A stretch of DNA of 64,000 nucleotides from Tissierella sp. (GCF_031460495.1 NZ_JAVKTS010000008.1:53796-117795), one strand, 5' to 3'. Positions 28,172 to 37,278 are shown, counted from the stretch's first letter. Made by a program: numbers and translations. The notes: generated by a model from the letters alone, not told the origin.

Positions 28172-28558
28172 CTAATAGCATGAAAATGGTAATAATTCTT
28201 GTATGTTAATTTTTTCTACTCCGTTTTCAGTTTCAATTAATACACCGATACTAGGTGCATACTTCATTAGTAATTGCCTACAATTGCCACATGGTGGAAT
28301 CAATACGCTATTTTCCTCCTGCGACCTTACTGCAACTATAGTTTCAAATTCTCGCTCTCCTGCTGTGAGTGCTGCACCAATAGCTATATACTCAGCACAT
28401 GAACCATGAATGGCATCTATGTTAACTCCAACATAGATATTTCCATTTTTACATCGTATCGCTGCACCTACAGTATGATTATAATTAACTTTATCAAAAT
28501 TTTTATCTATAATACTCTTTGCAGACTCAATCAATTCCAAATCTTTATTACTAACCAT
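28172..28558 (-). CDS. Cytidine/blasticidin-S deaminase-type zinc deaminase
   Basis: 128 residues. The zinc motifs HGSCAEYIAIGAAL (the CAE catalytic box) and PPCGNCRQLLMKYAP (PCxxC) are complete. Length and layout match tetrameric cytidine deaminases, and also blasticidin-S deaminases; sequence alone does not separate these. An AGAGGGGG ribosome site lies ahead of the ATG. A 200-base spacer on its upstream side shows no gene. Confidence 0.8.
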   Translation of the reverse strand: MVSNKDLELIESAKSIIDKNFDKVNYNHTVGAAIRCKNGNIYVGVNIDAIHGSCAEYIAIGAALTAGEREFETIVAVRSQEENSVLIPPCGNCRQLLMKYAPSIGVLIETENGVEKINIQELLPFSCY

Positions 28559-28643
28559 AAAAGAACCCCCTCTATTAGTCTTATCTTTATTAAGTCGTAA
28601 TTATTTACTTATATACATTATATAAATTGTGTGGATTATAGAC

Positions 28644-29414
28644 CTATAGCTTTGCTACTAATATCTCTTTCTCTAATACATCAGCAAATCTCTGAATGTA
28701 TTCTCCAAGTGTTTCTAACCATTTTAGGATTTCATCATCATCTTTATACTTATTAGGTTCTTCTCTAATACTTATGACCTTTTTCATAATATCAATATCT
28801 GGGACTAAATCGTTATCCAATGCCCACTTTCCAGCTTTAGTTTTAGCAATAACTCTACCTGTCCTAAGAGTATATATACATCTTGCTATATCTAAAAGCC
28901 AGCCTGCTGAATACAAACTTCTATCTGTTGTAACTGCATGTTTTCTTATTGCATCATAATGATTTATAATTGCTTTAATAATGTCCTCTTTTAATGGATA
29001 TTTAAATTTATCCCTTACTTCATCACCATATAGTAAATATCCTTTTTCTATAAGTTCCATCATAGAAAAAGGGTCAAAATAATATTTATTGGTTATCCTT
29101 TGACCACTTGTGCCCCAATATACAACATTATTAGGAGTTTTGTTAATAAAATCATCAAGAGATAAGAAAGCACCTTCAAATGAGCGAAAATATGAATTAC
29201 TACTATTCTCACCCAAAAGTATTTGTCTTAGGTTAAGAAGCTGATTTGCTTGTTCATCTGTAATTTCCGATTTAGTTAAGCATAGTATGTCTATATCACT
29301 CCAACCAAGTTTAAAGTCTTCAAGCACAACAGAACCATAAAGATAAATTGATGGTTTATTAGTTGCTAAAATATTTACTATCCTATTTTTCATGGTTTCA
29401 ATCGAATGATTCAT
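28644..29414 (-). CDS. Aminoglycoside nucleotidyltransferase-like protein (AadA/ANT(9) type)
   Basis: 256 residues. The nucleotidyltransferase motif YLYGSVVLEDFKLGWSDIDILC is typical of aminoglycoside 3''- or 9-adenylyltransferases. The C-terminal helical domain includes KHAVTTDRSLYSAGWLLDIARCIYTLRTG, which matches the DUF4111-like region of that family. It is therefore a plausible aminoglycoside-modifying enzyme of unproven activity. TTAAAGGAG precedes the start. Confidence 0.72.
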   Translation of the reverse strand: MNHSIETMKNRIVNILATNKPSIYLYGSVVLEDFKLGWSDIDILCLTKSEITDEQANQLLNLRQILLGENSSNSYFRSFEGAFLSLDDFINKTPNNVVYWGTSGQRITNKYYFDPFSMMELIEKGYLLYGDEVRDKFKYPLKEDIIKAIINHYDAIRKHAVTTDRSLYSAGWLLDIARCIYTLRTGRVIAKTKAGKWALDNDLVPDIDIMKKVISIREEPNKYKDDDEILKWLETLGEYIQRFADVLEKEILVAKL

Positions 29415-29477
29415 TTTATCTCTCCTTTAAAAGAAGTATAAATCCTTTTAATCTACTGTTAAGTCGCTAAAAACAAA

Positions 29478-29661
29478 TAATAAGTCCTTATAAGGAACGA
29501 CACTGGGGTCATTCCCTACAGTATACTATTCTACAAAATTTTCTAAATTCCTTCTTTTTCCATATATTATTTTATACACAAAAAAGAAGGTCGATAGCTT
29601 ATTGATATGCTATCGACCTTGCTTTGTCTCTGTTTTATATGGGACAATACTCCTGTCCCTC
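29478..29661 (-). repeat. Dispersed terminator-bearing repeat, copy 1
   Basis: About 184 bp that begins near a TCCTTATAAGGA palindrome and ends in GGGACA/TGTCCC. It contains a perfect 12-bp stem (29587-29598 with 29609-29620) followed on the minus strand by a T-run, so it acts as a terminator for the disrupted kinase gene to its right. Copies are at 40648-40834 and, shorter, 46147-46272. Confidence 0.75.
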
Positions 29662-29670
29662 TGTCCCTCC

Positions 29671-29854
29671 TAATTTAAAGTGCTTTTCCAAAATTTATAA
29701 TGCATCTTCTATCGTTCGTTCTTCTGTTCTTACCATGGTGAAAAATCCACTATTCTCATATGCCTGATACTTTTCATAGCTGTTAATTCTTGCTAAGCAG
29801 TCCTTATAATTTTCCATTGCTCTTTCTCGATTATCTGCTTTGTTAATTTGTTTC
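29671..29854 (-). pseudogene. 3' part of the duplicated P-loop kinase gene split by IS66
   Basis: Encodes the C-terminal region of the kinase, nearly identical to the end of the intact copy at 43331-43993 (YKACLERINSYEKYQ and so on). Its frame is cut by the IS66-type element. The usual stop codon is also lost and the frame runs into the flanking repeat. Confidence 0.85.
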
Positions 29855-30066
29855 GTAAGCGTACAATAATCTCATGGATTTAAAAGTGTCAAAAATCATG
29901 GGATAATATCTCTACAATACTTTTAATGTTTGCAACACACTTTGTCAACATTAGAACAGTAGGGAGATGATAATTTGATAACTATGAAAACATCGAAACA
30001 CGAAATACATAAAGCCCAGTGGCAGGAGCTGATCAGGGAACAAAGTGAGAGTGATTTATCAAAGAA

Positions 30067-30751
30067 GTCCAGAGCCAGGCACCTAACTTATTAGCTTTAT
30101 AATCCGAGTCTGGCACCTACTTCTGCATACTCTATATCTTTTCTTTCTGCATTCCAATTACCCCCTGTTTGTCCGTCCCATATCGCTCCTGTTTCAACGA
30201 AACCGACAGACGCAAACAACTTCCGGACGGCTTCGTTTACCATCCAATATGATGTAGCAACTGCATCGGCTTTTCCTTGTGGAAACGACTTTATGTAATC
30301 AATAACTTTCATCATTGCTTGTTTGCCAAATCCTTTGCCTTGATGCTTTTTATCAATCATAAAGCGATTAAGTCCATAAGTAGATTTATCTCCATATTTT
30401 TCACATAAAATTGAACTTTCCGCCAGTTCGTAAAATCCAATATCAACATATCCTATGACTTCATCATTGTTGCATATAGCGAAGATCATAGGAGGTTTTT
30501 CGTCGTTGAGTATCTTTACATAGGCTTTAGCCAAACAATATATGCTGGAATCCACATTTCCTTTCTGCTCGTCTGTTATGCTTAACTTCAACACTGCCTC
30601 AAAATTATCGTGGGTAATCTTTCTTAATTCAATCATTTTTCTTCCCTACTTTCGAAAATATAAATTTAAATCCATTAACGACACCAGTATAGCATAAAAA
30701 ACCGGATGTTTCCACATAAAAAAATGGTCCAGTGCCAAGCGCCTAACTTAT
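30067..30751. repeat. 25-bp direct repeats flanking the passenger acetyltransferase
   Basis: Positions 30067-30091 and 30727-30751 match at 22 of 25 bases. In the gene's direction each contains GTTAGGY (GTTAGGC upstream, GTTAGGT downstream), the form of an integron core site. The unit is 660 bp. The upstream copy lies inside an 11-bp inverted repeat (TTTCCACATAA and its complement). Confidence 0.65.
30097..30636 (-). CDS. GNAT N-acetyltransferase carried by the IS66 derivative
   Basis: 179 residues: IELRKITHDNFEAVLKL at the start, FMIDKKHQGKGFGKQAMM as the acetyl-CoA loop, and SYWMVNEAVRKLFASVGFVETG. This is the spermine/spermidine-acetyltransferase-like shape shared with 3969-4421 and 37348-37785. 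It has its own ribosome site (AGGGAAG) and looks intact. It lies between flanking direct repeats inside the transposon. Confidence 0.8.
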   Translation of the reverse strand: MIELRKITHDNFEAVLKLSITDEQKGNVDSSIYCLAKAYVKILNDEKPPMIFAICNNDEVIGYVDIGFYELAESSILCEKYGDKSTYGLNRFMIDKKHQGKGFGKQAMMKVIDYIKSFPQGKADAVATSYWMVNEAVRKLFASVGFVETGAIWDGQTGGNWNAERKDIEYAEVGARLGL

Positions 30752-30791
30752 GTGGAAATGGTAATAAATACAAGAGATGTTGTGGGAAGTG

Positions 30792-32297
30792 CTAAATACC
30801 ATAGACGTAAGCGCCCAATAATAGATGTATTGTATAATAATAGGGATTCAGACCATTGGCTTTTGCGGTTTCTACAAGTGAGTATACAGTTGCACTTGCA
30901 TTGGCGCTTTCTGGGCTACCACAAAATGTCCAATTTTTTCTACCTACTGTAAATGGTCTTATACTGTTTTCAGCAATATTATTGGAAATTACACAGTTTC
31001 CATCTTGAAGATAGGTTTCTAATTTATCTTTATTATTTAAGGCATATTGAAGGGCCTTCCCAATTTTAGACTTAGGAAGTACTTTTTCATTAGTGCTTTC
31101 TACCCATGACCAAAAGGCCTCTAGGACTGGTTTTTCTTTCTCTAGACGCTTAATTTTTCTATCTTCTGGGGATAGGTGTTTAAATTTTCTTTCCCAGTCA
31201 AATAGCTGATTACAATATGCTATTCCTTTTGCTGGCAAGGTTGCTTCTGAGCTTTTCATGTCTTTAGGGAGGGCTTCCGTAAAATATCTTCTTACATGGG
31301 CCCAGCACATACAGTGATGAATATCCTCTAACTTATTATATCCTGAGAATCCATCTGTATGGAGATAGCCATTAAAGCCATTTAAGAATTCTTTAGCATT
31401 ATCGCCTGACCTTCCAGGTGCATATCTAAATATTCTTATTCCCCTTTTAGCATTAGTTGAAGTAGAATATACCCACATATATGATTTTGTGGTATTTCCC
31501 TTACCCTCTTCATTTAATACTTGGACTGGAGTCTCATCTGCATGTAAGAATTTATCTTTTAATAGTTCTTCCCGTAGCTTTTCTACTACTGGATTTAACC
31601 ATTCTTCTGATGTTTTTATAATCCAATTAGATAATGTTCCTCTACTTAAAGTAAAACCCATCTGTTTCCAATCTTTTTCTTGACGATATAGTGGTACTGA
31701 TTGTACAAACTTTTAATACATTGTCCATGCTACACTTGAAGCTGTGGCGTAGGAATGTTGAAGTACAGGTTCCGGTGTATATGGGTTAAATATCCCTGGC
31801 CTGTTTTTTGCTTTGCATTTTCTGCATTCATATGTTTCTTGATATATGTTAACTACAGATATTTCTGCTGGTATGTATTTGATCTCTGATCTTATGAATT
31901 TCTTTCCAACTACAGAAAGTTTATTTCCATCCACTGGGCATACCTGTTGTGATTCTTCTAATTTAAATACCTGTTCTTGGCTGGGTAAATCTTTAAATAG
32001 ATCCGTTCTCTTGTACCCTCTTCTAGTTCTTTTAACTGGTTCTTCAAAGGGCACTGGCTCAAGTATGGATAGATCCATCTCTTTTTCCGCTTCATTAAAT
32101 AGACCTAATTCCATATCATTAATTACTTGTTGGCCATCTATGACTGAAGTCTTTTCTGTCTTTCTTCCATAGAGTTTTTTAATTAAGTAATCCATGTTTT
32201 CATTACTCTTTTTTAACTCTTCTCTAAGAGCTTCTATGGTTTTGTTTTGTGATTCAATTATATCTTGAAGTGTTCTTATTAAAGAGTCATTATTCAT
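30792..32297 (-). pseudogene. IS66 transposase tnpC, nonsense codon and truncated C-terminus
   Basis: The frame encodes an IS66-type DDE transposase: coiled-coil leader, YECRKCKAKN zinc region, and DETPVQVLNEEGKG plus TDGFSGYNKLED and NIAENSIRPF of the catalytic domain. A TAA (31713-31715) replaces a codon after WTMY where the family has glutamine. The last ~40 residues are missing: the frame reads directly through the right inverted repeat (ending LLLGAYVYGI). Both lesions argue against a functional enzyme. Confidence 0.85.
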
Positions 32298-32429
32298 TGG
32301 AAGAAGTCCTTTCTTCAGTATATTTTTCTAATTTTATTATACCATTTTCAGACGACAAAAACAAGTTAAAAGATGCCTGAAACCACTAAATTTCAATAGT
32401 TTCAAGCATCTATACTATCCTCTTATTAT

Positions 32430-32765
32430 CTATCTTTTTATGACCTTTTTCTGATCGACTGATAATCCTTCTATTAGCCATCTGAATTGTTGTGGTGTAA
32501 TTTCTCTAACCTCTTCTGTAGTTCTTGGCCACTGAAATACTCCACTTTCTAACCTTTTGTAGAGAAGAAGAAATCCATCACCTTCCCATAAGAGAGCCTT
32601 CATCCTATCTCTTTTTCCTCCACAGAAAAGGAATAATGCGTTTTCAAAGGGATTTAGATTAAAATTCTGAGATACTATGGCAGAAAGACCATCTATGGAT
32701 TTTCTCATATCTGTCTTACCGCAGGAAATGTATATCTGTAAATCTTCTGGAAATTTAATTTTCAT
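32430..32765 (-). CDS. tnpB: IS66 accessory protein TnpB
   Basis: 111 residues and intact: ISCGKTDMRKSIDGL, FCGGKRDRMKALLWEGDGFLLLYKRLE and WP. This is IS66 Orf2 (TnpB, PF05717). Its start overlaps the stop of tnpA by the usual ATGA arrangement, so the two are translationally coupled. Confidence 0.88.
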   Translation of the reverse strand: MKIKFPEDLQIYISCGKTDMRKSIDGLSAIVSQNFNLNPFENALFLFCGGKRDRMKALLWEGDGFLLLYKRLESGVFQWPRTTEEVREITPQQFRWLIEGLSVDQKKVIKR

Positions 32766-33113
32766 AGTTTACCAATCAAGTTAAGAACAAAGCCTAATGT
32801 ATTTGGATCAGCTCCATTTAGAATTTCAATTTCATTACCATTTGATCTAAGGATAGCACAAGTACCTTGCTTATTAATCTTTAGCTCAGCATGACTTGCT
32901 TTTACTTCAACAAATTGAGTTTGTCCTGTAACTGCTAAAGTTCCAGCTTTAATTAGCGATTCTTCTCTAATGACTCTTTGCCAGTAGTAGAATTTACCAT
33001 GTGAAATATTTGTGCCTTCTACACCACTCTCTAATTGATAAATCACTCTCACTTTGTTCCCTGATCAGCTCCTGCCACTGGGCTTTATGTATTTCTTGTT
33101 TCGATGTTTTCAT
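32762..33113 (-). pseudogene. IS66 tnpA, frameshifted
   Basis: The ATG at 33113 begins MKTSKQEIHKAQWQELIREQ, typical of IS66 TnpA. The frame stops early because an extra A at 33009-33011 shifts it after RRH; the alternative frame then gives NISHGKFYYWQRVIREES and a normal C-terminus. One base removes the defect, so this is a recent inactivation. A programmed shift is possible but the site is only a short AAA. Confidence 0.75.
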
Positions 33114-33241
33114 AGTTGTCAAATTATCATCTCCCTACTGTTCTAATGTTGACAAAGTGTGTTGCAAACATTAAAAGTATTGTAGAGATATTATCCATGA
33201 TTTTTGACACTTTTAAATCCATGAGATTATTGTACGCTTAA

Positions 33242-33725
33242 TTTGTTTCAATATAAATTGTTTTTCTTGATCTTGACGTTCGAAAAACCTATCTACTGAC
33301 ATGCTTTGCGGGCATAACATAACAGCTACATGATGATAATCTGAGATTTCCTTTAATACTTCAACTGAAATGTTAGTATCAACAAATACCTTCTTACCCT
33401 GTTCTGCTAACTGAATAAGTCTAACAATTTCTAAATCTGTAGCCTCTTCACCACAACCAATTATCCAATTATCGTATTCCTCAGGTGTCCGCCCTATAAA
33501 CTCCTGCCAATCTTTCATAGTTTCAAAATATGACAAGTTAGGCTGATCAACCTTGTTAATTGCATTCATTAAATTAAAATGATAATTCACTCCACACATA
33601 ATACCATCATACTTCTCAGATAAAAGTTTTACCATTGTAGACTTTCCTGCATATGCTGTTCCATTGATGAAGTACACATTTCTAAAAATATATTTTAATA
33701 TATTACTCTTTATATTAATGCTCAT
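33242..33725 (-). pseudogene. 5' part of the duplicated P-loop kinase gene split by IS66
   Basis: Encodes the N-terminal 160 residues of the kinase (FINGTAYAGKSTMVKLLSEK is the Walker A region), differing from the intact copy at 43331-43993 by only a few residues. The IS66 derivative is inserted in the frame. The region upstream of its start, out to about 33950, is duplicated too. Confidence 0.87.
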
Positions 33726-34002
33726 TTAAAAACCTCCTACATATTTAAGCTTGCAGTTATATCAGATTAAGCAAACAATCTATTTGACTGCAAATAATAC
33801 TCTGATATCATACTGCTCTTTAAGTTAAGTATCGAGACTTAGCGACTTCGAACTTTCTCTATAATATTTCTTTCCGATGTGGATAAGCTTCTGTTATAAG
33901 AAGTGGCGTCATCTTTTCGCTATGACACATCGCATAATATGAATAATGTGTCTAATTCTAATACTTTACCCCCTAAATTATCTCCTAAAATCATTTCATG
34001 GC

Positions 34003-34512
34003 TTAGAATTCTATACTTTCCAAAATGTTTTTTATTCTTTTTTCATTAGTATTGTAAAATTTTTTTTCTGCTTGTATAAGAACATATCGATATGAGTAGT
34101 CTTCACCATCATCTTTTCTATCAAAGGTTATAACCTTATAAATTGTATCTCTTTCCTCTTGAGAGTATATTTTACCTCTTGTAGTTCCGTCTACTATAAA
34201 ATCATCTTCTTCATATGTTTTCTCCCAATACATATTAGGAGAAATTCCTTCGAAAATGTATATAATATTATCAATCTCACTATCCATATAAATAGTTATA
34301 CCAAAGTCTGGTGTGCCATCTGGTAATCCATTGCCTTTAGAAGCCTTGTCTTCTTCTATTTCCCAATTTTGTGGGTATTCAAAACTAAAATATTGTTCCC
34401 CTGTAACATATTCATAGTGAAATGTATGTTTAGAATACTCTTCATTTTTGCAGCTTATGGTAATTAACATGAGTAATAACAACAATAAAATTAACATGCT
34501 TTTTCTTCTCAT
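34003..34512 (-). CDS. Putative lipoprotein, PsbP-like fold
   Basis: 169 residues with a lipobox-like leader (LLLLLLMLITISC) and mature protein beginning KNEEYS. FSFEYPQNWEIEED is the motif seen in PsbP-related lipoproteins of Firmicutes. It would be anchored to the outer face of the membrane. The function is unknown. The start has GGGGGG nearby. The 275 bases upstream to the kinase gene show only the duplicated hairpin. Confidence 0.65.
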   Translation of the reverse strand: MRRKSMLILLLLLLMLITISCKNEEYSKHTFHYEYVTGEQYFSFEYPQNWEIEEDKASKGNGLPDGTPDFGITIYMDSEIDNIIYIFEGISPNMYWEKTYEEDDFIVDGTTRGKIYSQEERDTIYKVITFDRKDDGEDYSYRYVLIQAEKKFYNTNEKRIKNILESIEF

Positions 34513-34607
34513 TCTATCCCCCCTCGTAATGAAGATAAATATCCTTTTGCATTCCTTTTTTTCAGTTCTGCATTAGAAAGATATTCTTCATACTGATCAA
34601 ATCCTGT

Positions 34608-35390
34608 CTATAATTCCACAAAAATAAACGGATAATCAGCAACCTTTTCAAATTGACATGACAATGCAGTATTAGCGGAAGCTATATTGTTTTTCCAACA
34701 TTCCCAGTATACAGTCAAGCCATTTTGAGCTGCTTTATTTAGAAATAGCTTTGTCATAGCTTTCGCATATCCTTGCTTTTGATATTCTTCTGACACTTCG
34801 ATGCCTATTGCTATTGCATCTTTACTTGGATACTCACTGGTGCAAAAACCTGATACTTTATTGTTAATAACAAGAGTGTAGCCAATGCCTCGGTTAAAGA
34901 AATCTTCCATATCGTTATATGTTCCTGTCCCAATTATTTCATCGGTTATCATATCAAGGTTATTTGTAGTAGAAGTTATAAGTTCAGGTGTTATTTCTTC
35001 AATATTATCATAACTTGATTGCCTGTCTATATGAGTAGGCTTGATACTGTACAGGCTTCTTTCATATTGATAACATCTATTAGGAAATAATCCCATTATA
35101 GAATTCATCCAATCTTCATTTGGATAAAGCATAAAAAATATACTTTTTCTGTCTCGTATATCATCTGTTAATATTTTATTGGACAAGAAGTCTAAACATT
35201 CCTTTGTTAGATTCCCTCCAAAAAACAACAGATGCTTTAATGATATTATGCAAGTATTTGGATTAATATCATCGTCAACAAAAATCCTTCCAAGTCTAGG
35301 ATTCTCTAAAAGAGTATCAATCATATATTGGAGATCTGTATAATTAAAGAATTTCCTTGTTTCTAAATTAAGTCTTGTTATTTGTTTCAT
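34608..35390 (-). CDS. GNAT acetyltransferase, long ZmaR-like type
   Basis: 260 residues of the PF12746 type, similar in layout to 1337-2155: RIFVDDDINPNTCIISLKHLLFFGG in the N-terminal domain, and VSEEYQKQGYAKAMTKLFL plus YWECWKNNIASANTALSCQF in the catalytic core. Acetyl-CoA loop is QKQGYAKA. Substrate unknown. Confidence 0.75.
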   Translation of the reverse strand: MKQITRLNLETRKFFNYTDLQYMIDTLLENPRLGRIFVDDDINPNTCIISLKHLLFFGGNLTKECLDFLSNKILTDDIRDRKSIFFMLYPNEDWMNSIMGLFPNRCYQYERSLYSIKPTHIDRQSSYDNIEEITPELITSTTNNLDMITDEIIGTGTYNDMEDFFNRGIGYTLVINNKVSGFCTSEYPSKDAIAIGIEVSEEYQKQGYAKAMTKLFLNKAAQNGLTVYWECWKNNIASANTALSCQFEKVADYPFIFVEL

Positions 35391-35412
35391 TTAACTACTC
35401 CTTTTTTAAAAA

Positions 35413-35725
35413 TTATGCAAAAATACACCAACTAACGCCGAATTTATCAATAAAGCTAACCATACAAGAACTATAAAAACATGGTCCCAAAGGAACCAAA
35501 ATGTAAGCAGAATTGCATAGTATTACCAGTTATACTTTTTTCTTCTCCCAATTCTGACAGTGCTAATATTTGTCCAAACACATCTAATTCAGCATGCATA
35601 TAACTTCCATCATCATTTGTATATTCCCTTATCACTTTAGCATCAGAAGCTTTTTGATACAGTTTAACTGCATCATCGACCTTAACATATCTAATCCCTC
35701 CAAAAAAATTCAAACTTTTTTGCAA
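35413..35725 (-). pseudogene. VOC/PhnB-like protein with internal deletion
   Basis: The frame from TTG at 35725 gives a PhnB-type start (YVKVDDAVKLYQKASDAKVI, AELDVFGQILALSEL) and then a shift. The C-terminal ending MVSFIDKFGVSWCIFA is present in another frame just after. About 50 residues of the middle are missing. I infer a deletion that destroyed the domain. Confidence 0.6.
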
Positions 35726-35919
35726 AATAATATAATACTGATACTACTAATTTATAAAAATCAATATCACTCTTTACTTAAGGGCTCCTATATAAACAAT
35801 GGTGAAAATCTATTTGTCTCTATGTATTTCATAAGTTGTTTATTTATATAGGGAATATAATTTATCTTTTCTAAATCTAGAATAGAACCCATTTTGCTTC
35901 ACTTGATATATTTAGATTA

Positions 35920-36426
35920 TCAGCTTCCAATTACATAAGGTCTTCTATCTATTATATAATTAATATGTCCTACATTTTTCTTGAATCCTACAGATTCAAA
36001 AAACTCCTTTTCAACTTCTTCAAAAACTATTGCTGATACAAAAAATGCACCCATCCTATTTAACTCCGTTATGATTGCTTCTCCAAGTTGTTTCCCTACT
36101 GTAAATTCATCTTTCTCAATAATTGACCCATTATCATATTCTAAACCTTTTCCTTGCAGTTCTAAGGACAGACAGAATTCAACTATTTCAGCAACTAAAC
36201 CGTCAAACATTGCCCGTGCTATTCCTACTAGCTTACCCTCTAGATAAGCTCCTACTATTAAACTACTATGTTGCAATACTCTTGAAGCAATCTCTTTTCC
36301 ATAACCCTTCTCACATATATCATTATTTTCGTAAAATTCATAGAGCTCTTTAGGTGTAACATTAGGGTTTATCTTAATTTCTATTTTCTTAATCTTATTG
36401 CTTAAATCTCCAATATGATCAGCCAT
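35920..36426 (-). CDS. GNAT acetyltransferase with a NUDIX-derived 5' end
   Basis: 168 residues. A GNAT core is clear: LVGIARAMFDGLVAEIVEF, the loop LELQGKGL...GKQLGEAI and FFESVGFKKN. The first 10-13 residues (MADHIGDLSNKI) and the leader bases before them match the beginning of the NUDIX gene at 25408-25887 (MADYIGELRKLI). The hybrid N-terminus was therefore acquired by recombination. It probably has little effect on the catalytic fold. Confidence 0.75.
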   Translation of the reverse strand: MADHIGDLSNKIKKIEIKINPNVTPKELYEFYENNDICEKGYGKEIASRVLQHSSLIVGAYLEGKLVGIARAMFDGLVAEIVEFCLSLELQGKGLEYDNGSIIEKDEFTVGKQLGEAIITELNRMGAFFVSAIVFEEVEKEFFESVGFKKNVGHINYIIDRRPYVIGS

Positions 36427-36449
36427 AATCGCACTTCCAACTATGTAAA

Positions 36450-36509
36450 TTATCTGAAATCCTTACCAATCTTATTAAAAGGAAAAATTCTACTTACTTC
36501 CTCGATACT
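36450..36509 (-). pseudogene. 3' remnant of a type I signal peptidase gene
   Basis: About 20 codons read SIEEVSRIFPFNKIGKDFR and a stop, matching the C-terminus of the intact signal peptidase at 26376-26939 (EEI...FKIFPFNRMGKDF). It directly follows the phosphorylase stop. Confidence 0.75.
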
Positions 36510-36510
36510 A

Positions 36511-37278
36511 CTATAGCTCTAAACAAATTGTCATGGATAAATCAACTAGATTAATCCTAAGATCTTCTAAGCTATTCCATTTTCTAGAATCCCATTCAAT
36601 ACCACTTAAATCATCGCCACCATAAAGCAATTGTCCTAGGATCACATTTCTAAATTTAGCTACTGCAAAGAAAGCTGCAGCTTCCATTTCAACTGTCACG
36701 CACCCCTCAGAAACACGCAAAGCAATTTTCTCTTCTGTTTCACGATAAAATGCATCAGTAGTCCATGTTTTAGCTTTAATAAATGGTATTTGATTGATTT
36801 CCAAATAATCTGTGATACATTTTAGAGCCTGTTTATTACATTCAACTTCTCTAGAAGGCTCTAAATAATGATATGATAGACCTTCATCCCTAATTGCTGA
36901 ATCTGGAACAATCAAATGCCCTACTTGAATATCTTTCTTTAATACACCTGCACCACCACATACGATGAATTTCTTAAATCCCATAGCAATTAATTCTTCA
37001 AGTTGTCCACCAGAACCAGCTGCCCCCAAATAACCTTGCACAATCCCAATGGCTTTTCCATTAAATTCTGTCTCATATATAGGCAATACAACTGTAGCTG
37101 TAAAGAACTCAGCAACCTTTTTCAATCTTCCTTCATCTAACATTCTCTTAATTACATCACCAAAGAATGTAATTACACAATACTCTGGAACATCTCTTTT
37201 TTTTATGACATTAGAAGGCTCAATTTTAGCTCTTAAGCTAGAATCAAACTCCAATATAGGATAATCCTTTTTTAACAT
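36511..37278 (-). CDS. Nucleoside phosphorylase (PNP/UDP family)
   Basis: 255 residues. The PNP_UDP_1 signatures are present: FFGDVIKRML, GYLGAAGSGGQLEELIAMG (phosphate loop region), DEGLSYHYL, GCVTVEMEAAAFFAVAK (nucleoside-binding EMEAAA). It phosphorolyses purine or pyrimidine nucleosides to base and sugar phosphate. The start MLKKDYP has GGGGGAG seven bases upstream. A 5' remnant of a second copy precedes the signal peptidase at 26376-26939. Confidence 0.83.
   Translation of the reverse strand: MLKKDYPILEFDSSLRAKIEPSNVIKKRDVPEYCVITFFGDVIKRMLDEGRLKKVAEFFTATVVLPIYETEFNGKAIGIVQGYLGAAGSGGQLEELIAMGFKKFIVCGGAGVLKKDIQVGHLIVPDSAIRDEGLSYHYLEPSREVECNKQALKCITDYLEINQIPFIKAKTWTTDAFYRETEEKIALRVSEGCVTVEMEAAAFFAVAKFRNVILGQLLYGGDDLSGIEWDSRKWNSLEDLRINLVDLSMTICLEL

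Larger units (their letters stand above)
29855..33241. mobile_element. IS66-family derivative with long inverted ends and an acetyltransferase passenger
   Basis: A 3.4-kb element bounded by an 8-bp target duplication, TTTGTTTC (29847-29854 and 33242-33249). The ends begin GTAAGCGTACAATAATC (left) and TTAAGCGTACAATAATC (right, reverse complement). Both ends are ~207-bp copies of the same IS66 left end, including the first ~80 bases of tnpA, in opposite orientation (29855-30062 and 33035-33241). The ordinary IS66 right end (GTAAGCGCCCAATAAT) sits internally at 30807. Between it and the extra left end is an acetyltransferase gene. tnpA and tnpC are damaged, so the element is probably inactive. 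Confidence 0.85.

Noticed and set aside
35788..35892. 34-codon minus-strand frame (MGSILDLEKINYIPYINK)
   Set aside because: No clear ribosome site and no recognisable family. It may be a scrap of a gene but support is too weak to list.
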